15,132 bases of DNA, from assembly GCA_905215635.1 (NCBI GenBank), contig CAJMQX010000006.1:1-15132 (forward strand), written 5' to 3'. Each line of letters starts with the position of its first letter. The stretch's first letter is position 1. The position numbers and the translations under genes were made by a program. Below are positions 1-6,453 of the stretch, one piece after another. This DNA comes from an uncultured bacterium. Lineage in GTDB: Bacteria > Bacillota_I > Bacilli_A > RF39 > UBA660. The notes beneath the pieces were generated by a model. The model was not told the origin of the DNA, ran no database searches, and saw nothing but the letters and a program-made list of their open reading frames with translations.

Positions 1-336
1 ATCATAAATTATATTACATCTACTATCTATATTATCTATATTTTTAGTAATATTATTCATAGTATCTGTATATTTATTTAATATTTCTATATAATCATTA
101 TGTTTATCTGTATAAGTTTCATAAAAGAAGTCACTTGCTAATTCTATATATTCTTCTCTTATTTTATTATAGTTATCTACCTCTTTAGATAGATCATTAT
201 AATTATTCTTTATTGCTATTTTATTTTCTTCTTTTAATGTATCATCTTTCTTTATTTTAATATTTATTATTATTGCTCCTGATATTATTATTAATGATAT
301 AATTATTCCTATTATTATTCTCTTTTTTTTATTCAT
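1..336 (-). CDS. Membrane-anchored protein of unknown function, partial (cut by left edge)
   Basis: An open frame of 112 codons starts at ATG 336 and runs off the window at base 1 without a stop. The start is supported by an AGGA Shine-Dalgarno about 8 nt upstream and by a good promoter at 363-391. The first five residues are basic (MNKKKR), followed by an Ile-rich hydrophobic stretch (about residues 7-25), which reads as an uncleaved signal anchor; I see no lipobox cysteine. The rest is charged and helix-prone, rich in Lys, Glu, Asn and Tyr, and may form a coiled coil on the outer face of the membrane. I do not recognise the family, and the C-terminal part is missing. It is separated from the recD2 unit by a terminator, so it is probably transcribed on its own or with genes to the left. 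Confidence 0.75.
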   Translation of the reverse strand, partial: MNKKKRIIIGIIISLIIISGAIIINIKIKKDDTLKEENKIAIKNNYNDLSKEVDNYNKIREEYIELASDFFYETYTDKHNDYIEILNKYTDTMNNITKNIDNIDSRCNIIYD

Positions 337-362
337 ACTACACTTCCTTTATTCTAGGAATA

Positions 363-391
363 ATTATATCATAGTTACTTCTTCTTGTAAA
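363..391 (-). promoter_or_regulatory. Sigma-A-type promoter for the partial membrane protein
   Basis: On the minus strand TTTACA (386-391) is separated by 17 nt from TATAAT (363-368). The -10 is preceded by TGA, giving an extended TGn -10. It lies just beyond the terminator of the recD2 unit and 27 nt before the ATG at 336. Confidence 0.75.
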
Positions 392-410
392 TTGTAATTA
401 TGTCAGTTTT

Positions 411-453
411 TTAAAGAAAAAGAATACTCATCTTTTTAAGGAATTGTATTCTT
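411..453 (-). terminator. Rho-independent terminator after the 50-residue gene
   Basis: In the minus-strand transcript AAGAATAC (446-453) pairs with GTATTCTT (420-427), with a possible inner CTT/AAG stem in the loop. It is followed by the U-rich run TTTCTTTAA. The upstream arm overlaps the TAA stop (452-454) of the small gene, so the hairpin begins inside the coding end. Confidence 0.8.
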
Positions 454-604
454 ACATCATATCTTCTAAATCTTCTATCATTTTAGTTTTAGCTCTATTC
501 ATACTGCGTATCATTTTTCTAAAGTTACCACTTTTAATTTCTTGATATAATAGTGTTCCTCCTATACCAAGTCCTATTAAACATAAGCTATTTTTCATTT
601 TCAT
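452..604 (-). CDS. Small membrane-associated protein, 50 aa, unknown function
   Basis: The 50-codon frame starts at ATG 604 and ends at TAA 452-454. A GGAGG at 613-617 sits 8 nt before this ATG. A second ATG at 612 directly follows the GGAGG but is out of frame and hits TGA at its fourth codon, so 604 is chosen. Residues 5-20 form a Gly-rich hydrophobic segment (LCLIGLGIGGTLLY), followed by a basic then acidic amphipathic helix (about residues 21-50). This single-pass anchor plus charged tail resembles YtxH-like small proteins in general shape only; I cannot name a family. It begins 34 nt after the recD2 stop and ends in the terminator, so it is most likely the last gene of the recD2 transcript. 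Confidence 0.7.
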   Translation of the reverse strand: MKMKNSLCLIGLGIGGTLLYQEIKSGNFRKMIRSMNRAKTKMIEDLEDMM

Positions 605-638
605 ATTTTCATCCTCCAAAATTATTATTATCTATTTA

Positions 639-1811
639 TTAATTATTATACTTATTTTGGAGTAATTCTTTTAAAGTAGTTTTTCTATTTTCTACATAAT
701 CATTTTTTATTCCATTAATAAAAGCACTAGGTTCTCCTACTAGGATTAGTTTTTCTTTAGCTCTAGTTATTGCTGTATATATTAGTTTATTATATAGCAT
801 TCTATTAAATGATTTGGCAAAAGGCATTATTACCATTTTAAATTCTCCACCTTGTGACTTGTGTACACTAATAGCGTATCCATGGGTAATATTAATAAAG
901 TCTTTTGGTGTATAAGTAACTCTATTTCCATCAAAATTAATAATTATCTCATTCTTCTTAGATTTAGCTCTATTCGCAGACACAATACTCTCTATATAAC
1001 CCAAATCTCCATTAGATACTGCATTATCTCCATCATTAACTAACTGTAATACCTTATCTCCTTCTCTCCATACTATTTCTCCTGATACTATTTCATTCTT
1101 TAAAGGACTCTCTGGATTCATAATTTTTTGTAATACTTTATTTAAACTATCTATCCCATTTTGTGTCTTATACATTGGAGCTAATATTTGAATATCTTTT
1201 ACATCATATCCTTTATCTATTGCCTTTTTAACTATATCACTAATCATTGGTAATATACTATCACTAGAACACTCTATAAAGTTATAATCATCATACTTAG
1301 CTAAAAAATTCTCATTAAGATCTTTATTTTTTACTTCATAAGCTAAAGAAGTAATATAACTATCTTCAGTCTGTCTATATAATTGTTTTAATTTTACTAC
1401 ATCTAAACAATCAGAATCTATTAAATCTTTTAATACCTGTCCTTGACTAACACTAGGTAATTGATAATAATCTCCTACTAAGATAATCTTTGCCTTATCG
1501 GTTATTCCTTTTAATAAACTAGCCATAAGTACTGTATCTATCATACTAGCTTCATCTACTATTACATAAGATTCTTTATTAGGACAATATTCATTAACTT
1601 GAAATTCATTCTTCTCTTTATCCCATCCTAAGTATTTATGTATTGTATAAGCTGGAAGTCCTGTTGTATCCATAAGTTTTCTAGCAGCTCTACCTGTTGG
1701 AGCCAATAAAGCCAATTTATCTTGTTTAAGTCCATTAATCTCTATTAGTAACTTAACTATACATTTAATAATCGTTGTCTTCCCTGTCCCAGGTCCTCCT
1801 GTTATAATAGT
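639..1811 (-). pseudogene. recD2: RecD2 motor core downstream of the TGA, 390 codons, no usable start
   Basis: Numbered on the full frame, the motor motifs are all present: Walker A GGPGTGKT (343-350), APTGRAARKL (375-384), TIHKYLG, Walker B VIVDEAS (421-427), VGDYYQLPS (450-458), YRQ (483-485), HKSQGGE (655-661) and ITRAKEKL (686-693). They are unmutated as far as I can judge. The first permissible start after the TGA is a TTG at 1713-1715, with no Shine-Dalgarno, and starting there would drop Walker A. Independent expression as an active helicase is therefore unlikely. The intact motifs argue that the TGA is recent, artefactual or read through. Confidence 0.75.
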
Positions 1812-1814
1812 TCA
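1812..1814 (-). other. In-frame TGA codon inside recD2
   Basis: The plus strand reads TCA at 1812-1814, giving TGA between Asn-Asn-Asn and Thr-Ile-Ile-Thr-Gly-Gly. RecD2 relatives usually carry a hydrophobic residue here, just before the strand leading to Walker A. One base change from TTA (Leu), the commonest Leu codon in such AT-rich DNA, would create it. Trp, if TGA were reassigned, would also be hydrophobic. Confidence 0.85.
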
Positions 1815-2825
1815 ATTATTATTAATAGCTTTCGAAATAGCATTCTTCTGAGATTCATCATAAGTTATCCCATTAACTAACTCTAATTGTTGTATTTTTA
1901 AATCTAACTTAGGTAACTTTCTTCTTTCTATATTATTTAATTGATATATTCTTCTAGCTATATAATTTTCATCTTCATATAATTCCCAAAGATAATATTT
2001 ATCTTGTACTATTACTATTTGATTTAATTTAGATAATTTAAGTAATATATAATTAAATAATTCATGTGATATATTATCTGTATTTTTAAGCATATAATTA
2101 TACATCTCATCAAAGTATAAGTATGTATCTCCCTGATTAAAAGTAATCGTATTCATCATATCTATTGTCAAAGCCATTAATCTTCTCTCATCATTAAGTT
2201 CATATCCATTATTTCTAGCTATCTTATCTATCTCATTAAATGAAATATCTATATCATCCATAATATCATAGATATTATTATTAATAATATCCAAGGTCTT
2301 ATTATTATGTTTCTTCATTATAGTAATAGCATTCTTTGTACTAAATCCTAGTTTACTTAATTCAAGTACTATATGTGATGTCATTTGATATTCATTTAAT
2401 ACTTCTACTATTTTGTCTATCTTCTCTTTACTAAGTCTAGGTATTTCTAATAATCTATCTGGATCATTAATTATTATATTTATTGTATCCGTTCCTAGTT
2501 TATTAACTATTTTTTCTGCTGTTTTTTCTCCTATTGGAAATAAGTCTGATGATAGAAAGTCCACTATTTCTTCTTCTTTTGATGGCATTACTAATTCATA
2601 ACTACTAACTTGAAATTGATTTCCATATTTATTATGACTAACAAATTCTCCTTGCATAAGATATGTCATTTTATATTTAAGTTCATCAAATATTCCTGTA
2701 AATGTTATAACTTTATTAATATATTCTGTCTGATCACTATCTTTTACTCTAAATAGTCCTACTAAATATCCATTACTAGTATTACTAAATATATCTTGAA
2801 CATAAATTCCCTTTATATATGCCAT
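1812..2825 (-). CDS. recD2: RecD2 N-terminal fragment (OB-like and helix-hairpin-helix regions), 337 aa
   Basis: This is the part translated if TGA 1812-1814 terminates. Residues 1-85 look like the RecD2 N-terminal OB-like domain (FTGIFDELKY, MQGEFV). Residues about 88-150 carry two helix-hairpin-helix-like segments (LFPIGEKTAEKIVNKLG and IPRLSKEKIDKI), which in this family contribute to DNA binding. The remainder is the helical linker leading into the motor core and ends in the conserved YDESQKNAI, the Q-motif-like segment that precedes the helicase domain. It has no nucleotide-binding motif of its own, so alone it could at most bind DNA. Confidence 0.75.
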   Translation of the reverse strand: MAYIKGIYVQDIFSNTSNGYLVGLFRVKDSDQTEYINKVITFTGIFDELKYKMTYLMQGEFVSHNKYGNQFQVSSYELVMPSKEEEIVDFLSSDLFPIGEKTAEKIVNKLGTDTINIIINDPDRLLEIPRLSKEKIDKIVEVLNEYQMTSHIVLELSKLGFSTKNAITIMKKHNNKTLDIINNNIYDIMDDIDISFNEIDKIARNNGYELNDERRLMALTIDMMNTITFNQGDTYLYFDEMYNYMLKNTDNISHELFNYILLKLSKLNQIVIVQDKYYLWELYEDENYIARRIYQLNNIERRKLPKLDLKIQQLELVNGITYDESQKNAISKAINNN

Positions 2826-2871
2826 AAATACACCTCACTACATATATTATTTTATCATATTTTTATCTATA

Positions 2872-2911
2872 TCATATAAAGAAGTTCTTATTTCTTCTCA
2901 ATAAGAACTTC
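2872..2911 (-). terminator. Terminator at the end of the YihY unit
   Basis: In the transcript a 12-bp perfect stem (arms 2900-2911 and 2881-2892) encloses a 7-nt loop and is followed by only a short U-rich run (TTTATAT). The upstream arm encodes the last residues of the YihY protein (EVLI) and the downstream arm contains the TAA stop. The weak U-tract makes it a moderate terminator or an RNA-stabilising 3' hairpin. Confidence 0.65.
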
Positions 2912-3823
2912 TTTATCGGTCTTCTTCCCTTTTTTAATAGGCTTTTCTTCTTCTATTATCTTTTCTTTATCTTCACTTATAGTTATTTCTTCTTTATTTA
3001 TCTGCTCTTCTTTTCTAGATGCATTTATTGCCATTCCTAAGACAAATATATATGATAAGAAGTATACCCATACCATCATTATTATTAATGATGATAAACT
3101 TCCATATAAGATATCATATCTAGCAAAATTATTTAAATAGAAGCTAAATACAAATGTTGCTAATGCCCATACTATTGTTGTAAATGCTGCTCCATATGTT
3201 GTTTCTTCACTCTTAATATTTTTAGAAGGTGCCATCGTATATACTAATTTAATATTAAAGTATACTATTAACATTGTAAGTGGCCACTTAATAGCATCAA
3301 ATATTATTGTAAATTCATCTATAAATCCTTCAAATATTTTTGCTCTACTCATTAAAGTTAAGATATTAGCACCAAATATTGGTACAACTATTAAGAATAC
3401 AAATAAGATTATAATTATTATAAGTAAGATAATTGAACTAATTCTTTTCTTAATCCAATCGCTATTCTCTACTTTATATAGTGCATCTGAAGTATTAATT
3501 ATTGCATATGTACCATTAGAAGCTAAGATAAAAGCCATGATATTAAATACTCCTACGCTTCTATCAAAGCCTTTACCTGAAATAACTTCAATAATAATAT
3601 CACTTGCTTGTTTAGGCATAATATTATTAACCAAATTAGCTACCATATCAATAGATATTCCAAAAGATGACGCTAATAATACTATTACTGTAAGTAAAGG
3701 TATTATTGCTAAGATAAGGTAAAAAGCAATATTAGCTGGTAATATTGCTAATTCCGGTTTCTTTAAAATATTTAATAATTTCTTTAAATACACCTTAATT
3801 TTTTCTTTCATCTTCATCCTCAT
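2888..3823 (-). CDS. YihY/BrkB-family inner-membrane protein
   Basis: The 311-residue protein belongs to the YihY/virulence factor BrkB family (once misassigned as RNase BN); its biochemical function is not settled. Six membrane segments are visible, at about residues 22-50, 85-110, 128-158, 172-195, 207-230 and 233-262. The family-like N-terminal LAILPANIAFYLILAIIPLL and the central VWVYF are present. The C-terminal 45 residues form a highly charged Lys/Glu tail, presumably cytoplasmic. The ATG at 3821-3823 overlaps the stop of the upstream sensor gene by one base (TAATG). In-frame ATGs also occur at 3817 and 3811, and a GAGG sits 6 nt before the 3811 ATG, so residue 5 may be the real start. 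Either way it is probably translationally coupled to the sensor and is the last gene of its unit. Confidence 0.85.
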   Translation of the reverse strand: MRMKMKEKIKVYLKKLLNILKKPELAILPANIAFYLILAIIPLLTVIVLLASSFGISIDMVANLVNNIMPKQASDIIIEVISGKGFDRSVGVFNIMAFILASNGTYAIINTSDALYKVENSDWIKKRISSIILLIIIIILFVFLIVVPIFGANILTLMSRAKIFEGFIDEFTIIFDAIKWPLTMLIVYFNIKLVYTMAPSKNIKSEETTYGAAFTTIVWALATFVFSFYLNNFARYDILYGSLSSLIIMMVWVYFLSYIFVLGMAINASRKEEQINKEEITISEDKEKIIEEEKPIKKGKKTDKEVLIEKK

Positions 3824-5862
3824 TATAATTTCTCTTTAGCTGCTCTCATTGACAAGGTTGCTTCATTAATAGCATCATCTATTGTTTTTATATCATCTGT
3901 TATCATACTATAACCAAGACTAGCTCCAAATTCATGAGGTAATTCTTTCATCTCTTTACTTATCTTTCTCATATATTCTTGGACTTTTTGCTCTTCATAT
4001 CCTACCATATATATCAAAAATTCATTACCATCAGTTCTAATTATATCAGTATTCTCTTCTTGATTAACTATTAATATACTAGCAGCTTTCTTTATAACCT
4101 CATCCCCTTCAGCATGTCCATAATTATCATTAATATATTTAATATTATTAAGATCTATTATAACTATTGCCTGAGGATAAATAACATTATCCTCCCAGGT
4201 CTTAATATTATAATTAAGATAGTTTCTATTCTTTAAAGAAGTCATAACATCAATAAACTTTAATTTATCATCTTTCTTAATATCATTCTTCTTTCCTTTT
4301 TTAAGTACAAAATAAATACTTCCTAGAATTACTCCCATTATAACTACTATAATTACTATATATTTAATCATTGTTCCTAAATCTACTTTAGAACTTAATA
4401 TATAATCAGTATTATATTTATATTTTATATTCTTATAATTAATACTTTCTATATAAAAACTATATAATTTATAGAATGTATTATTTTTATTAACATCTCT
4501 TATTGCAAAGGTATAATCTGTATTAAGAGTATCTTGATATACTACTTTATAATCTTTAAATTTCTTTCCCTTATAGTATTCATAAGTATCTAAATTAAGT
4601 ATTACTATACTATCATTACCTATACTTCTAAGTAAATCATCTGTATTATTATATCCTTTAGGACTAACTCCATTTTGTGATAAATAATCATATAGATAAG
4701 TATTACTAACTGTTAATACTTCATTCCCTTTTAAACTTCTAATAGAATCTACTACTAAATCATTCTTACTAAGTATTACATAATCTTCTTTAAATGGACT
4801 AACAGTATTTACTGTATCTATATTTACTCCATTAGTATTAAAATTAGCAAATAATAAGTCTACTTCTCCTCTTGAGAATGCTTGTTTAAGTTCTGTAACA
4901 TTAGCATATTCTACTACTTTAAAGTCAACATCTGCCATATCTTCAAATCCGCTTAAATAATTTGATATTGTTCCAACAAACTCTTTATTAATAGTATTCT
5001 CATAAGGCATATTAGTAACATATCCATATACATAATTAGAAGCATTATAATTCATTCTCTCAGCTTCACTTATACCAGTAAACTTAAAGAAAGTATCCAT
5101 AACTGACTTCTTATAATCTTCTTCATAATAATCTTTCTGATATATCATCATAAATTTATTCATAATACTCTTCAAGGTCTTATCCCCATTAATAGTAAGA
5201 ACATATTTCTTATATAAATCATTAATATGATATACTACATGCATATCATTCTTTAATATATCATCTAAATATAGATTATAAGGTATTACCATATAAGATA
5301 TACTCTCATTAGTCATTCCCTCTAATAATTCATCTATATCCTTACAAGTAGTAAACTTAATACCATTTCCATCATTTAAATAATATCTAATATTAGTAAT
5401 ATCCCCATCAAGTATTCCTACATTCTTATCTATAAGATCATTAATTCCATTTAAAGAATCCTCTTTAGAAGATACTACTACATAATAATCTTTATACATC
5501 TCTATATCTTTATCAGATAATTCATCATTATAATTAAGTATTCTAAATGTAACATCTTTATTATTTACACTTCCTGTAGATAAATAAGATACTTTATTAA
5601 ATTCTATTCCATATGCATTAGTAAACTCTTCTAGATATGAAAATATTATTCCATTACCATCTTGTCCATATACTGGTATATCATTATATACAGAAACATC
5701 TATTACATTACTTTTATGATTATTAAGCCAATTTTTCTCTAATATAGAAAAACTAGATGAATCTTTTGTATAATTAAGAATAAATATAATAAGTGATACT
5801 ATTAATATTAGTCCTATTATTGATAAAATTATTATTTTATTTGTTTTATTATTCTTCTTCAT
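3823..5862 (-). CDS. Membrane sensor: two solute-binding-like domains plus degenerate GGDEF domain
   Basis: The 679-residue protein has an N-terminal signal anchor (9-29), a long extracytoplasmic part (about 35-497), a second membrane helix (498-520) and a cytoplasmic GGDEF-type domain (537-679). The extracellular part looks like two tandem family-3 solute-binding (PBPb) domains, inferred from segments such as YVTNMPYENT and LKQAFSRGEVDLLFANFN, so it would sense a small ligand. The output domain keeps MTSLKNRNYL and IDLNNIKYINDNYGHAEGDE, but the signature reads DGNEF (611-615) instead of GGDEF. The metal-binding Asp is therefore Asn and the first Gly is Asp; no RxxD inhibitory site is seen. 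Diguanylate cyclase activity is unlikely, and a nucleotide-sensing or structural role is possible. The start has AGGAG 6 nt upstream, 9 nt after the preceding gene. Confidence 0.8.
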   Translation of the reverse strand: MKKNNKTNKIIILSIIGLILIVSLIIFILNYTKDSSSFSILEKNWLNNHKSNVIDVSVYNDIPVYGQDGNGIIFSYLEEFTNAYGIEFNKVSYLSTGSVNNKDVTFRILNYNDELSDKDIEMYKDYYVVVSSKEDSLNGINDLIDKNVGILDGDITNIRYYLNDGNGIKFTTCKDIDELLEGMTNESISYMVIPYNLYLDDILKNDMHVVYHINDLYKKYVLTINGDKTLKSIMNKFMMIYQKDYYEEDYKKSVMDTFFKFTGISEAERMNYNASNYVYGYVTNMPYENTINKEFVGTISNYLSGFEDMADVDFKVVEYANVTELKQAFSRGEVDLLFANFNTNGVNIDTVNTVSPFKEDYVILSKNDLVVDSIRSLKGNEVLTVSNTYLYDYLSQNGVSPKGYNNTDDLLRSIGNDSIVILNLDTYEYYKGKKFKDYKVVYQDTLNTDYTFAIRDVNKNNTFYKLYSFYIESINYKNIKYKYNTDYILSSKVDLGTMIKYIVIIVVIMGVILGSIYFVLKKGKKNDIKKDDKLKFIDVMTSLKNRNYLNYNIKTWEDNVIYPQAIVIIDLNNIKYINDNYGHAEGDEVIKKAASILIVNQEENTDIIRTDGNEFLIYMVGYEEQKVQEYMRKISKEMKELPHEFGASLGYSMITDDIKTIDDAINEATLSMRAAKEKL

Positions 5863-5871
5863 AATTAACTC

Positions 5872-6333
5872 CTAATTCTTAGTCCAACCAATATAATCAT
5901 TATTTGGATGTTTTGTTCCTACTATTACAAATGCTCTATCTTCTCCATCATCTCCTACTATAGGCTTCTGTGTAAGAAAATATTCAAAGTCATAGCATTT
6001 AACTACATCTTCACTATAATAGCTATATGTATTATTAGCTATTTCTTTAGCTTTATCTTTACTAACGTTTTCTTCATATGTTATTGTTATATATATAATT
6101 TTTCCTTGAGTTCTAACACTAACATCATTTACTTCATCTTTACTTTTTAATTCCTCTATTAGTTTATTTGTATCAGACTTATCTATTTTAGCTATATTAT
6201 TAAGTCTATCTCCATATTCCGAATTTCCTGATGAGAATAACATTCTCGCAAATATTGCTATCATCACTATAAGTAATACTAGTGCAAGCCCTCCAACTAT
6301 TGCTAACCCCTTATGTCTTTTTATTAATTCCAT
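5872..6333 (-). CDS. Single-pass membrane protein with small extracytoplasmic domain, unknown
   Basis: The 153-residue protein starts at ATG 6333 with GGAGG 6 nt upstream. A short basic N-terminus precedes one membrane helix (about 10-33). The outer part (40-153) has an alternating pattern: a helix (NKLIEELKSKDE), paired strands (NDVSVRTQGKIIYITITY), a second helix (KDKAKEIANNTYSYYS) and another strand region (VVKCYDFEYFLTQ). This layout resembles small alpha/beta modules such as BON or ring-building folds, but I cannot assign a family. It is the first gene of a three-gene unit with the solute-binding/GGDEF-like sensor and YihY, which suggests a membrane complex or shared envelope role; that is inference. 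A promoter lies directly upstream. Confidence 0.75.
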   Translation of the reverse strand: MELIKRHKGLAIVGGLALVLLIVMIAIFARMLFSSGNSEYGDRLNNIAKIDKSDTNKLIEELKSKDEVNDVSVRTQGKIIYITITYEENVSKDKAKEIANNTYSYYSEDVVKCYDFEYFLTQKPIVGDDGEDRAFVIVGTKHPNNDYIGWTKN

Positions 6334-6355
6334 TTCATACCTCCATTATGTATTA

Positions 6356-6384
6356 ATTATACAATAATTTTTCTTATTTGTAAA
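6356..6384 (-). promoter_or_regulatory. Sigma-A-type promoter of the sensor/YihY unit
   Basis: TTTACA (6379-6384), a 17-nt spacer and TATAAT (6356-6361) read on the minus strand. The expected transcription start leaves a leader of only about 16 nt, containing the GGAGG at 6340-6344. Confidence 0.8.
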
Positions 6385-6412
6385 TTACTATTATAGTATA
6401 TTAATTTAAATG

Positions 6413-6447
6413 TAAGAAAAACACAGATAAGTTTATCTTACCTGTGT
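6413..6447 (-). terminator. Strong Rho-independent terminator after the RNase J-family gene
   Basis: In the transcript ACACAG (6442-6447) pairs with CTGTGT (6421-6426), followed by a G-U pair (6441/6427) and TAAG/CTTA (6437-6440/6428-6431), making an 11-bp stem around a 5-nt loop. It is followed by TTTTCTTA. It starts 6 nt past the stop codon. Confidence 0.9.
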
Positions 6448-6453
6448 AAGTTT

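Larger units (their letters stand above)
639..2825 (-). pseudogene. recD2: RecD2-family helicase interrupted by one in-frame TGA
   Basis: From ATG 2825 to TAA 639-641 the frame is continuous for 728 codons except for one TGA at 1812-1814 (codon 338). That length fits RecD2 proteins, which are 5'-3' superfamily 1B DNA helicases acting in repair of damaged or stalled DNA and found in bacteria without RecBCD. The start has a GAGGTG Shine-Dalgarno 5 nt upstream. All helicase motifs lie after the TGA, with Walker A only four codons beyond it. Frame, spacing and motif order are intact and there is no frameshift. The gene is therefore a recent nonsense mutant, a sequencing error, or decoded by readthrough or reassignment; see the findings. 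If TGA stops translation, no ATPase is made. It follows the YihY gene after a terminator and precedes a 50-aa gene, presumably on one transcript. I see no convincing promoter in the 62-nt gap upstream. Confidence 0.8.

Noticed and set aside
1..360. Runs of ATA/ATT/TAT triplets in AT-rich segments as tandem or CRISPR-like repeats.
   Set aside because: They are codon and composition effects (Ile, Asn, Tyr, Lys codons) without a constant unit or spacer pattern.
1713..1715. TTG as an independent start for a 358-residue C-terminal helicase protein.
   Set aside because: No Shine-Dalgarno precedes it and the product would lack Walker A, so it is treated as part of the interrupted gene.
1785..1814. 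Selenocysteine reading of the recD2 TGA: a CCTG-GGA-CAGG mini-hairpin lies about 20 nt downstream, at a SECIS-like distance.
   Set aside because: The stem is only 4 bp and simply encodes the conserved Pro-Gly-Thr-Gly of Walker A. RecD2 is not a known selenoprotein, and no Cys is expected at this position.
5908..6150. Plus-strand open frame of 80 codons, and similar short plus-strand frames at 861-1043, 2413-2601, 3537-3722, 10939-11148, 12517-12753 and 13506-13691.
   Set aside because: Each lies opposite a well-supported minus-strand gene, has low-complexity Ile/Ser/Phe-rich composition and lacks a recognisable domain.
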